Assembly (NCBI RefSeq): GCF_000368145.1
Contig: NZ_KB849283.1
Coordinates: forward strand, 2,275,983 to 2,339,982
Origin: Acinetobacter guillouiae CIP 63.46
GTDB lineage: Bacteria > Pseudomonadota > Gammaproteobacteria > Pseudomonadales > Moraxellaceae
Length of the DNA: 64,000 bases
Reading direction: 5' to 3'
Shown: positions 55,990 through 64,000 of the stretch, in pieces
Position numbering within the stretch: position 1 is the first letter of the stretch
How the letters are laid out: every line of letters starts with the position of its first letter
Notes under the pieces: model-generated
Seen by the model: only the letters and a program-made list of their open reading frames with translations
Database searches by the model: none
Told to the model about the DNA's origin: nothing
Made by a program: the position numbers and the translations under genes

Positions 55990-57648
55990 ATGAACGCATC
56001 TATAAATTATTTAACCCTAATTAATTTAAATGAACAAATTAAACAGTGGTTATTATCTCATTTTATAAAAGACAATAGTAAAAATATTTTATTAATTTCA
56101 TATGGAAAAAAAGAAAAAAGATGCAAAGTTCACACCCTAACAGATGAAAACACAAACAAACTCGTACAAAAGGCAACTAACTTTATTGAGAAGAAGTTCC
56201 TAAAAGAAAAAGATTCAATTTCATATTTAAAAATTGATCTTGTTAAAAATATAGAAAAGAAAAGCTGGTTAGACGTTTATAAAGAAATACAAAATCAAAA
56301 ACATAATAATCATTATCGAAAAGGAATAAGTTTCGACCACGATTTTAATATATGCTTCTTAGAGCAAGAAATTTATGGAAATTCTATAATTAGTAGCAAG
56401 CTCTATAATGAACCAAACTTCATTGATGAAAAAAACTTAAATAATGCTATTAAAGAAAAATATCCTAGTATCAAAAAGAAAATTTACTTAGATAAAATTA
56501 AATCAGTATGGGTGTTTGACACAACAAGTATTTTTTATGACCATGGTGAACTCATTCTTCTACAATCTGGAAACTCTGAAAATGGTGTCAGACTAATTGA
56601 AGAAAACAGAAAAAACCATATAAAAAAAATGATTGATCAAAACGCATTATTTTTACACAATCAAATTTTAGATAATGGTCAATTTATTTATGGATATTTC
56701 CCTGCTTTCGACAATAAGATCAAAAGTTATAACACTGTAAGACATTGCACTTCGCTTTACGCACTTCTCGAAACTTTTGAGGTTGGAGGTAATCTAGAAT
56801 ATTGGCCTAAAATTCATTTGGCCATTCAGTATTCTCTGGATAATTTTTATAAATTAACCGATGAAAATACAGCATATATGATTGATTCAACGTCATCTAA
56901 TCCAGAGATTAAACTTGGAGCGAATGCTGCCGCAATTTTAATGTTATCCAAATATCAAGAGATTACTCATAACAATCAGTATCAAAGATATGCGGAAAAA
57001 TTAGCGAATGGAATTTTGACAATGGTTGATGAAAAAGGAGAAACCATTCATATATTAGAATATCCTACTTTAATGATTAAAGAAAAGTTTCGTATTGTTT
57101 ATTATGATGGTGAGGCAGCATTAGCTTTATTGCGCCTATATCAAATAAATAAAAATGAAATACTTCTAAATACAGTCAAATTAATGTTTGATAACTTCAT
57201 TTCAGAATCATATGAAAAATATCATGATCATTGGCTAAGTTACTGCACAAATGAGTTAACAAAAATTTGTCCCGATGAAAAATATTATAAATTTGGTATA
57301 AAAAACTATCTGAATCATATGAGCTTTATTAAGAATAGAAAAACTGTTTATGCTACATTTCTGGAAATGATGATGTCTGCATATAAAATGGTTACTCGAT
57401 TAAATAAACAAGAATACCAAGAGCTATTTAACTTATCAAAATTTGAAGATTTAAAATCCCTTATTACTTTAAGAGTCGAATTTCAACGTACAGGATTTTT
57501 CTATCCAGAAGTAGCAATGTATATGAAAAAACCAGATCAAGTCTTAAATTCATTTTATGTCAGACATGATCGATTCCGAACACGTATTGATGATCAAGAG
57601 CATAATTTATCAGGATATATCGCTTATTATCTACATTTTGAGGGTTAA
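55990..57648 (+). CDS. Alpha/alpha-toroid (glycosidase-like) protein
   Basis: 552 residues from the ATG at 55990, AGGA 6 bases upstream (the TTG at 55936 is rejected). The N-terminal ~210 residues are Lys-rich and unrecognised. From about residue 230 repeated helix pairs suggest an (alpha/alpha)6 barrel: FIYGYFPAFDNKIKSYNTVRH, LGANAAAILMLSKYQ, and YYDGEAALALLRLYQ, as in glycoside hydrolase/epimerase-like enzymes. No signal peptide, so probably cytoplasmic. First gene of an operon with an acetyltransferase and glycosyltransferase, so sugar modification is likely. Exact reaction unknown. Confidence 0.5.
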   Translation: MNASINYLTLINLNEQIKQWLLSHFIKDNSKNILLISYGKKEKRCKVHTLTDENTNKLVQKATNFIEKKFLKEKDSISYLKIDLVKNIEKKSWLDVYKEIQNQKHNNHYRKGISFDHDFNICFLEQEIYGNSIISSKLYNEPNFIDEKNLNNAIKEKYPSIKKKIYLDKIKSVWVFDTTSIFYDHGELILLQSGNSENGVRLIEENRKNHIKKMIDQNALFLHNQILDNGQFIYGYFPAFDNKIKSYNTVRHCTSLYALLETFEVGGNLEYWPKIHLAIQYSLDNFYKLTDENTAYMIDSTSSNPEIKLGANAAAILMLSKYQEITHNNQYQRYAEKLANGILTMVDEKGETIHILEYPTLMIKEKFRIVYYDGEAALALLRLYQINKNEILLNTVKLMFDNFISESYEKYHDHWLSYCTNELTKICPDEKYYKFGIKNYLNHMSFIKNRKTVYATFLEMMMSAYKMVTRLNKQEYQELFNLSKFEDLKSLITLRVEFQRTGFFYPEVAMYMKKPDQVLNSFYVRHDRFRTRIDDQEHNLSGYIAYYLHFEG

Positions 57649-57650
57649 TT

Positions 57651-58421
57651 ATGAGTGACCATAACTGTTTTTTATCGAAGGAAGTAACTCAAATTGAATT
57701 TTCTAAAATTGAAAGAAAACTTCATGAGTTAAATATTAATATGTTTTTGCTTAAAAGGAATCCTCAAAAGATAATTAGCTTAAACAATAACCTTGAAATT
57801 GAAGGAAATAATAATTTTTATAATAATGTTTTAAGTTTATGTACAATTGGTTCATTTTCTTATTCTTCATCAAACTTAGGCTATGGAGTTTCCATTGGCC
57901 GTTACTCTAGCCTAGCTAGTAATATCAAAATCATGGGGGCGCATCATTTTCCTGAATGGATATCTACCTCACCACATTTTTACTCAGAACACTACCATGA
58001 TACTGATCCACTAACACTAACTCATCTTCAAAGAACCAAAAGAAATGTCAGCATAGGAAATGATGTATGGATTGGAGCAGATGTAGTTTTGAAAAGCAAT
58101 ATTACCATTGGTGATGGTGCAATTATCGCCTCTAATAGTGTGGTCTCGAAAAATGTCCCACCTTACATGATTGTTGGAGGAAATCCAGCAAAAATCATTA
58201 GAGCAAGGTTTAACGATGATGTAATTCATAAATTAAGTGCTTTAAAATGGTGGAAATTTCATAAAAATGATTTAAGTGGATTGATGTTTAATCATCCTCT
58301 TTCTTTCATTGACAAACTTGAAGAGCAAATTCAATCAAATAAAATAAAAGAATATAAACCTCTAATTTTTACAAAAAATGATTTATTAAAATCTATTCCC
58401 ATTGAAAATTCATCCTATTAA
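57651..58421 (+). CDS. Left-handed beta-helix O-acetyltransferase (CatB-like)
   Basis: 256 residues. Hexapeptide-repeat region from about residue 65 (GYGVSIGRYSSLASNIKI), then RNVSIGNDVWIGADVVLKSN and ITIGDGAIIASNSVVSKNVP, ending PYMIVGGNPAKII, the standard xenobiotic/sugar acyltransferase pattern. The insert GAHHFPEWISTSPHF carries the likely catalytic His. It acetylates sugars or similar hydroxyls with acetyl-CoA. The ATG is 2 bases after the preceding stop. It probably O-acetylates the glycan built by the neighbouring glycosyltransferase. Confidence 0.82.
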   Translation: MSDHNCFLSKEVTQIEFSKIERKLHELNINMFLLKRNPQKIISLNNNLEIEGNNNFYNNVLSLCTIGSFSYSSSNLGYGVSIGRYSSLASNIKIMGAHHFPEWISTSPHFYSEHYHDTDPLTLTHLQRTKRNVSIGNDVWIGADVVLKSNITIGDGAIIASNSVVSKNVPPYMIVGGNPAKIIRARFNDDVIHKLSALKWWKFHKNDLSGLMFNHPLSFIDKLEEQIQSNKIKEYKPLIFTKNDLLKSIPIENSSY

Positions 58422-58446
58422 TCAAAAACTACAGAAGACTTTATTT

Positions 58447-59991
58447 ATGAAAAATCATTATTTCTTTTTATTTCCTAAAATTGATGAGAAAAAAAATGGT
58501 CTTGTTTTTGCACTATTAAAACGAGCAAAAATATTAAACGAAAAATTAGGTATTAATCCAATCATTATAACTACTGATTATGATCGTTCTCTAGCGCAGA
58601 ATTACTGGAACTTGATTTCCAGTAACCTTGCCCCACCCTCTATTGGTTATCTTAATTTATATGGAGATCTACAAGGAACCCCCTTACGACTTGCTGAAAA
58701 GAAATATCATAAAAATGATAAAAAGATGTTCAATGAAAATATATCAAATACACAGATTCCTTATACTTTTAATCAAAGATTTCATGACAAAAAAAATAAA
58801 AATTATCTTTATGAAATAAGACAAGAGGACTCACTTACTTTACGTTATGTGAATACATTTCAAAAAGGTATAAAAAATGGGCGGCTCATTTATGATAGCT
58901 ATGGTCATCTTAGTTGTATTCAAATTATAAGTTTAGAAACTCAAACAGTTATAACAGAAACATATTTTCATATTAAAGGCTATCCTGTAATTATTAAGAA
59001 CTACCAATTAAATGAGAAAAAGAAGAATATTCTTTTAAACATTTTTTTATTAGATGAAAATAGTGTTATCACAGAAGTATTTGATCTAGAATCCCAACTC
59101 ATTCAATACTGGTTTTTAAAATTATCACAAAATTATACAAATGATTTAATGAATATTCTTATTGATCGTGCCATTCATTTTTATGAACCGCTTAGACACA
59201 TCAAACAAAAAAATATGCGTTTTATTGGAACAATCCATGCTACTCATTTAAATGGACCAGATATTTATCGGGCCAGTATTAATCGTCATTACCGTAGCTA
59301 TTTTGAACATAGCGATGAACTAGATGCATTGGTGATTTTAACTGAACGCCAAAAAGAACATATTCAAAAACGTTTTGGGATGCATGGAAAATTATTCGTT
59401 ATCCCACATATTTATGAGAAATCTATCAAGCATGTAAAGTTTACTGATCGTAATCCCTTATCCTGTTTAACCATAGCACGTTATGACAAAGCCAAGAACT
59501 TGGATAGCCTTATTCGAATATTTAAAACGGTCATAAAGGAAATACCTAATGCTTATTTAAATATTTATGGTTTCGGCGGAGAACGTGTTTTTCTGCAAAA
59601 TGAAATCGATAATTATCAATTAAATGATCATATTAAATTAATGGGCTATAATGAAAATACAGATAGTTTATACGATCAAGCAAGTCTATTTCTTTTTTCA
59701 AGCCGTTCAGAAGGTTTTGGCATGGCGGTTTTAGAAGCATTATGTCATGGTTGTCCAGTCATTAGTTATAATATTGATTACGGTCCATCAGACATGATTC
59801 ACGATAGTGAAAATGGATATCTTATTCCTTTTGAAGATGAGACATTATTTTCTCAAAAAGTCATTGATTTACTTAAAGATCAACAAAAACGCCAAAAATT
59901 TAGTGAAGCAGCATATGCCTGCACTCACCTAAAGGATCAAGAACAATTCGCTGGAAAATGGCAAGCACTTTTTCAGGCTATTCAATCATGA
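58447..59991 (+). CDS. GT4 glycosyltransferase, GtfA/TagE-like
   Basis: 514 residues from the ATG at 58447 (MKNHYFFLFPKIDEKKNG). A GT-B enzyme. The middle of the N-terminal half has the beta-rich DUF1975-like insert (NGRLIYDSYGHLSCIQIISL) typical of poly(glycerol-phosphate) glucosyltransferases and of GtfA, the enzyme that starts glycosylation of serine-rich adhesins. The C-terminal donor domain has TIARYDKAKNLDSLIRIF and the EGFGMAVLE (E-x7-E) motif. Its stop overlaps the metalloprotease start (ATGA). It may glycosylate a protein or teichoic-acid-like polymer; protein target inferred from the adjacent adhesin. Confidence 0.78.
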   Translation: MKNHYFFLFPKIDEKKNGLVFALLKRAKILNEKLGINPIIITTDYDRSLAQNYWNLISSNLAPPSIGYLNLYGDLQGTPLRLAEKKYHKNDKKMFNENISNTQIPYTFNQRFHDKKNKNYLYEIRQEDSLTLRYVNTFQKGIKNGRLIYDSYGHLSCIQIISLETQTVITETYFHIKGYPVIIKNYQLNEKKKNILLNIFLLDENSVITEVFDLESQLIQYWFLKLSQNYTNDLMNILIDRAIHFYEPLRHIKQKNMRFIGTIHATHLNGPDIYRASINRHYRSYFEHSDELDALVILTERQKEHIQKRFGMHGKLFVIPHIYEKSIKHVKFTDRNPLSCLTIARYDKAKNLDSLIRIFKTVIKEIPNAYLNIYGFGGERVFLQNEIDNYQLNDHIKLMGYNENTDSLYDQASLFLFSSRSEGFGMAVLEALCHGCPVISYNIDYGPSDMIHDSENGYLIPFEDETLFSQKVIDLLKDQQKRQKFSEAAYACTHLKDQEQFAGKWQALFQAIQS

Positions 59992-61025
59992 GCATATCTT
60001 CAAATAAAAGCTTAATCATATTATTTTCATCGTTATATTTTTCTATTTATGCTCATGCAAAAACAGATTGCCCTTCAAGTAGCCCTGCTGTAGTAGGCCA
60101 ACTTAATCAAGTCTATTATGGCAATAAAAATCTCCGCATTTTTTATACTACTTCTGGGGAAAATGCTTTAACATTTCAATTGGATAAAAACAAAAATAGT
60201 ATACCAGACTATATAGAGAATATTGCTATTCAAGCAAATACCATACGGCAAGCTTGGGCCTCTTTAGGCTACCAAGATCCACTTAATGCCCCACGATATA
60301 AAAATTCCGTAAAATATATTGATATACAAATACAAAAATTAAATGGGCTCGGCCTAGCTTATGATGAGCCACATCGACATAACAATAATCCATTAAAAGA
60401 GAATGCATGTGCTTTAGTTGTTCTAATTAGTAATAATATTCCAAATCTAACTACTGACTCTTCTATAGTTGCCCACGAACTATTTCATCTTTATACCTAT
60501 GGATATACCATGTTTAAGCAACCTTGGCTTACAGAAAGCTTAGCGGCATGGTCAGAAGGAATGATTAGAAAAGGAAAAATTGGAGCTTATGGGGAGAGAA
60601 ATTTACCTGAAAATATAGAGAATTTTGACAAACTTATATTGAAACGTACCTATAAAACCTCTCAATTATGGAGCCGTCTCACCACACTTATTGATACATC
60701 TAATGGGCAACTTGATTTGCCACTTATATTGCTACAGACAAAATATACAGATGGACAACTTGTTTTTCATGATCAATATCTAAAAGGTACGCTCTTTATG
60801 CGTACCTTTCTTGAGAATCTTGGTAATAGAGATCGACAAATTTCTAATCTAAATAATTGGCAGTTGTACTATTGGAAAGAAAGCGAGCAAAGATCTTCTC
60901 ATTATGACCCGCAGATATTAGAAACCTTATTAAAAACTCTTGAAAAATCAGATAAAAAAAATTCTGAGAAAAAAGAATTTCAATCATTGCTAAGAAAAAT
61001 AATTCACAATCAAAATCTTAATTAA
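59988..61025 (+). CDS. Secreted HExxH metalloprotease-like protein (MXAN_6640-like)
   Basis: 345 residues from the ATG at 59988, overlapping the glycosyltransferase stop. Signal peptide (SLIILFSSLYFSIYAHA) with cleavage near AHA-K. The segment DKNKNSIPDYIENIAIQANT is the calcium-loop-like start of the MXAN_6640 putative metalloprotease family. The zinc site is His163-Glu164-x-x-His167 (AHELFHLYTYG) with Glu183 (WLTESLAAW) as third ligand, a gluzincin arrangement. Probably periplasmic or extracellular. The operon and the Bap-like neighbour suggest it could process surface proteins. Confidence 0.72.
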   Translation: MSISSNKSLIILFSSLYFSIYAHAKTDCPSSSPAVVGQLNQVYYGNKNLRIFYTTSGENALTFQLDKNKNSIPDYIENIAIQANTIRQAWASLGYQDPLNAPRYKNSVKYIDIQIQKLNGLGLAYDEPHRHNNNPLKENACALVVLISNNIPNLTTDSSIVAHELFHLYTYGYTMFKQPWLTESLAAWSEGMIRKGKIGAYGERNLPENIENFDKLILKRTYKTSQLWSRLTTLIDTSNGQLDLPLILLQTKYTDGQLVFHDQYLKGTLFMRTFLENLGNRDRQISNLNNWQLYYWKESEQRSSHYDPQILETLLKTLEKSDKKNSEKKEFQSLLRKIIHNQNLN

Positions 61026-61239
61026 AAACTTATTTCCACTAAGATTATTATTTAAATTAATGCTTTCCATAAATTAAGTTGACACATTATAAAATCAACT
61101 TTGGATAGTCTAAACCCTAGTAAAATAATGTAGAACGATTTCAGATTAGTTTTTAAATTATCTGTCTTTGATCAATTAAAACCTAATCTAGAGAAATAAT
61201 GGATTATCATGAACATGATAATTTAGGACTGTATTAACT

Positions 61240-61395
61240 GAACAGGCAAAGAGAATTCTAAAAAATGAACATTTACTTTATAAAGCGAAAGATCATAAAG
61301 AAGCTAGCCGAATGATAGCAGAATTTGTAGAAAATTACAATAAATGTAAACTATATACGTCCCTAGAATATAAAAATTTTGATGAAACTCATTAA
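61240..61395 (+). pseudogene. IS3-like transposase C-terminal remnant
   Basis: An open stretch ends with KDHKEASRMIAEFVENYNK and LYTSLEYKNFDETH before TAA at 61393. This resembles the end of IS3-type OrfB transposases (IEFYNNERLHSSLGY). Only about 50 residues survive and no start or DDE core is present. It lies between the operon and the adhesin gene, a trace of past transposition. Confidence 0.5.
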
Positions 61396-61461
61396 TTTTT
61401 GTATATAAAATAACGATCAATCTATTTCTGGGCAAGACAATGCTTATCTTAAAAATAAAAA

Positions 61462-61483
61462 GAGAAGGCACTTATGCCTTCTC
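61462..61483 (-). terminator. Adhesin gene terminator
   Basis: GAGAAGGCA (61462-61470) and TGCCTTCTC (61475-61483), 4-base loop, followed on the minus strand by TTTTTATTTTTAAG. It begins 33 bases after the adhesin stop. Confidence 0.85.
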
Positions 61484-61516
61484 CTCTATTTATAAGCTTA
61501 TATCAATAATATTCAA

Positions 61517-64000
61517 TTAAAACAGCAATTGATTATTATTTAACAACTCATCCAGTGTTGTATCTGTATTTTTCAGCACAATGAGATCTGTTGAGTTATA
61601 GGCATTTCCAGTACCGTCACGATCAATACTAATCACAGTATTACCCGAACCGTCAGAACTCACAGATACATAATTCGCGATATTGTCAGCATTAGCACCA
61701 TCTAATAGTGCACTAACATCAACTTTATCACCTTGTGCCAAATTGAAGTCAGTCCACTCATCCTTACCATTACCACCCGTTGCATCTGTGGCGTTCAGTA
61801 AGTTATAGACAACTGTATCCGCTCCTGCTCCAGTCGTAATAATGTCATGGCTAGCAGTACTTATGGCCTCACTACCAATATTCACAGTCAATGTTGCAGG
61901 TGTACTTTCATCCCCAGTCGCAGCAATCAGTTTATAGTTCAGTGTAGCAACATCACCAGAAGTCGCAGAACCATTTGCTGTGAACGTGTATGTTCCATTT
62001 GCTGAAACAACGAATGTACCATCCTCGACCGCAATTGTTTGACCATTCGCTTGTACATATGTACCAGGTGAGGTTTCTACAAATACTTTTGTACTTGCGC
62101 CACCTGTTACATCTACACCATTACCAGAATCATCTGTTAACAAGTTACCTGTAGCCGTTACTGTCGCACCATTATCAATAAATTGGTCATAATGTGTGAA
62201 AGTAGCATTTACTGTAGTGTTGACAGTAGTTGTATTCGTTCCAGCAATCAGAGGAATATTAGATTCTGTGCTACCAAACACAACACGCCATTGGCTAGTA
62301 GTATCTGATGCAGAAACCTGGTAAGAGCCGCTGATCAACACAGTACCGCCAGCATCACCTAAGATTGGTGATGAATGTACAACAGAAGCTGATGCTCCAG
62401 GTTGAGCTGTCCAAACACCATTCACAAGTTTTTGTACTTGATAACTGAAAGTATCACCATTAGCAGAGCTATTGAAGATACCACCTTGTGTAGTTACAGA
62501 GAAATTAATCGATGCAGCGGTATTTGCAGCGACATTAATTACATCACTCGTATCACTGCCAGCAACCGAAGTAGCAGCACCAAATAACGGTTTCGTACTA
62601 CTTGCAGCCATACTACCCGTATCAACAGTTGTATTAGTTGATGGAACTAAAGTAATCGCAGCTGCTGCTGTATTATCAGTTGCCGTCAACTCTACTACAC
62701 CATCTTGAGTTGGATCTTCAGGCCATGTGATATCAAGATCATTTGTATCAATGCGAATATTTAAAGTCGCTGTATCTTGATGCCCATCGCTGTCCTTAAT
62801 GGTGTAAGTGAAGCTATCTACTTTACCTAGACTATTTGGAATGGTGAAATCACGGATGTATTCATAATTACCATTCTTATCAATAAACAGTTCACCATAT
62901 TCACCTTGAATACGTGTAAATGCTTCATTGTTTTGTGGTAGAGCAGTTGTTACACCATCTTCATTTGCAACACTAATAACTGTTGCTGTTTGACCGGCAT
63001 GAATCACATCAGCTACATCCGTTGGATTTTCAGGATTGTTTGCTGTAATCACATTACCTTTCGCAACGACATCACCATAATCACTCAACACTTCGTTAGT
63101 AACTGAGATACTAGCAATACCAATTCCAGTTACTTGTACGCCTTCACCTGGAGTTAGAACAAGTGCATATTGTCCTTCAGGTAGATTATCAATAGATGCT
63201 CCTCCACCCATGACTCCACCAATGAATCCAATCATAATTCCAGCATTATCTATTTTGCTGTACGGTTCGTATCCACCAGTATTCTCGTTATAACGAAGAA
63301 TATTAAGGTCATATGAACCAATACCGCCACCGAATAAAACACCGCCAAAAGATACATCAAACGATGCAATACCACCTTCAGGTACGGTAACTGTAATTGG
63401 TGTTTGACCTTTCAAGTCAATAATTGGACCAATCAATGATAATGATGGGAAGGTGACTAATGCACCACCAGGAATGTCAGGGTTAGTTACTACAGGTGTA
63501 ATTTCACTTAGAACAGTTGCTACATCACTAATTGCATCTAAATACAATGGTGCTGTTGCTTCTGTTGGTTGTGATTCATTACCTGCAGCATCTGTTGCAG
63601 TCACATCCACTACTTCATTATTAGCAATGTCACCTGGATTCACTGGCACTGTATAGTTACCATTTTCATCGGCAACTGCTGTGCCTAATACGTTGCCGCC
63701 TTGGTCTTTAACTGTCACTGTCGAACCTGGTTCTGCCGTACCTGTTACAGTTGTACCTGCATCATTAAATTCAGCAGTCGGTGCATCAGGCGCTGTAGTA
63801 TCATCAGCTGTTGCTTCAGTAGGTTCAGATTCATTGCCAGCAGCATCTGTTGCAGTCACATCTACCACTTCACCATTGGTTAATGGCGTGGTTAGATCCA
63901 CTGTGTAGTTACCATTTTCATCGGTAACGGCTGTACCCAATACGTTGCCGCCTTGGTCTTTAACTGCCACTGTTGAACCTGGTTCTGCTGTACCTGTAAC
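61517..64000 (-). CDS. Bap-like giant repeat adhesin, C-terminal part (5' partial)
   Basis: The frame is open to the window edge; at least 828 C-terminal residues are visible. From the edge inward: 84-residue Ig-like (Big_6-type) repeats (EPGSTVTVKDQGGNVLGTAV, VVDVTATDAAGNESEPTEAT); a unique ~170-residue domain; two VCBS/cadherin-like domains (GELFIDKNGNYEYIRDFTI; GNLLTDDSGNGVDVTGGAST); and a C-terminal type I secretion region (GAGADTVVYNLLNATDATGG, ending NNNQLLF) of the VCA0849 kind. This is the architecture of biofilm-associated proteins exported by a type I system to the cell surface. No cysteines seen in this part. The secretion genes are not in the window. Confidence 0.92.
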   Translation of the reverse strand, partial: VTGTAEPGSTVAVKDQGGNVLGTAVTDENGNYTVDLTTPLTNGEVVDVTATDAAGNESEPTEATADDTTAPDAPTAEFNDAGTTVTGTAEPGSTVTVKDQGGNVLGTAVADENGNYTVPVNPGDIANNEVVDVTATDAAGNESQPTEATAPLYLDAISDVATVLSEITPVVTNPDIPGGALVTFPSLSLIGPIIDLKGQTPITVTVPEGGIASFDVSFGGVLFGGGIGSYDLNILRYNENTGGYEPYSKIDNAGIMIGFIGGVMGGGASIDNLPEGQYALVLTPGEGVQVTGIGIASISVTNEVLSDYGDVVAKGNVITANNPENPTDVADVIHAGQTATVISVANEDGVTTALPQNNEAFTRIQGEYGELFIDKNGNYEYIRDFTIPNSLGKVDSFTYTIKDSDGHQDTATLNIRIDTNDLDITWPEDPTQDGVVELTATDNTAAAAITLVPSTNTTVDTGSMAASSTKPLFGAATSVAGSDTSDVINVAANTAASINFSVTTQGGIFNSSANGDTFSYQVQKLVNGVWTAQPGASASVVHSSPILGDAGGTVLISGSYQVSASDTTSQWRVVFGSTESNIPLIAGTNTTTVNTTVNATFTHYDQFIDNGATVTATGNLLTDDSGNGVDVTGGASTKVFVETSPGTYVQANGQTIAVEDGTFVVSANGTYTFTANGSATSGDVATLNYKLIAATGDESTPATLTVNIGSEAISTASHDIITTGAGADTVVYNLLNATDATGGNGKDEWTDFNLAQGDKVDVSALLDGANADNIANYVSVSSDGSGNTVISIDRDGTGNAYNSTDLIVLKNTDTTLDELLNNNQLLF
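63497..64000 (-). repeat. Tandem 252-bp repeat units in the adhesin gene
   Basis: The coding sequence VTGTAEPGST... recurs at 64000 and 63748, a 252-base (84-residue) period, with near-identical DNA such as the accaaggcggcaacgta-type stretch. The last unit degenerates after about 63550. More units presumably continue beyond the window. Confidence 0.8.

Noticed and set aside
62402-63908. Plus-strand frames opposite the adhesin gene
   Set aside because: Reverse complements of repetitive coding sequence; no independent evidence.
63497-64000. CRISPR-like repeat array
   Set aside because: The repeats are 252 bp long, contiguous and in frame within one adhesin gene; no short repeat-spacer pattern.

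Overview
The window reads as Acinetobacter chromosome carrying a large accessory island. The evidence is moderate-to-low GC, close resemblance to Acinetobacter housekeeping genes (dusA, tcdA, acnA, prfC), a Bap-type giant adhesin, and an island inserted in dusA. No rRNA, tRNA or CRISPR array was seen.

Layout. (1) 1-3180 is core flank: an azlC (cut by the window edge)/azlD amino-acid exporter pair, a LysR regulator divergent from an SDR oxidoreductase, and the original promoter and first 22 codons of dusA, cut off by an insertion. (2) 3154-41399 is a dusA-integrated genomic island of about 38 kb, bounded by a 20-bp direct repeat (3154-3173 and 41380-41399). The integrase (40044-41192) lies beside the intact dusA, which now uses a start region supplied by the island. 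From the left the island holds: a frameshifted UvrD-like helicase remnant; an arsenic operon (two unrelated arsenate reductases, arsR, acr3, arsH, trxB, arsO); a zinc-hook SMC-like ATPase, probably a defence gene; a recombination block (Gp3-like factor, YqaJ exonuclease, DUF932) with recurrent intergenic hairpins; small envelope proteins; a truncated Gp2-like gene; a 15-kb metal block (chrBA, dmeF/dmeR, YqaA, an MFS exporter, HupE-like and anchor proteins, czcABC); an IS481 remnant; two Gp2-like (YagK/YfjJ-type) genes beside origin-like hairpins; a winged-helix protein divergent from a coiled-coil protein; a PrtN-like regulator; and the integrase. The metal block lies between two 628-bp direct repeats made of Gp2-like gene 3' ends, so it looks like a nested, potentially loop-out-prone insertion.

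(3) 41326-53655 is ordinary core sequence: dusA, a LysR gene, small membrane proteins, a DUF695 protein, tcdA, acnA, tatD, two DUF3298-like lipoproteins and prfC.

(4) 53870-64000 is a very AT-rich accessory region. A serine-recombinase-like protein that has lost its catalytic residues is divergent from a four-gene operon: an alpha/alpha-toroid protein, a hexapeptide acetyltransferase, a GtfA/TagE-like GT4 glycosyltransferase and a secreted HExxH metalloprotease. That operon converges on the 3' end of a giant Bap-like, type-I-secreted repeat adhesin. I infer a possible adhesin or surface glycan modification locus under an unusual regulator. This is the most interesting candidate system in the window.
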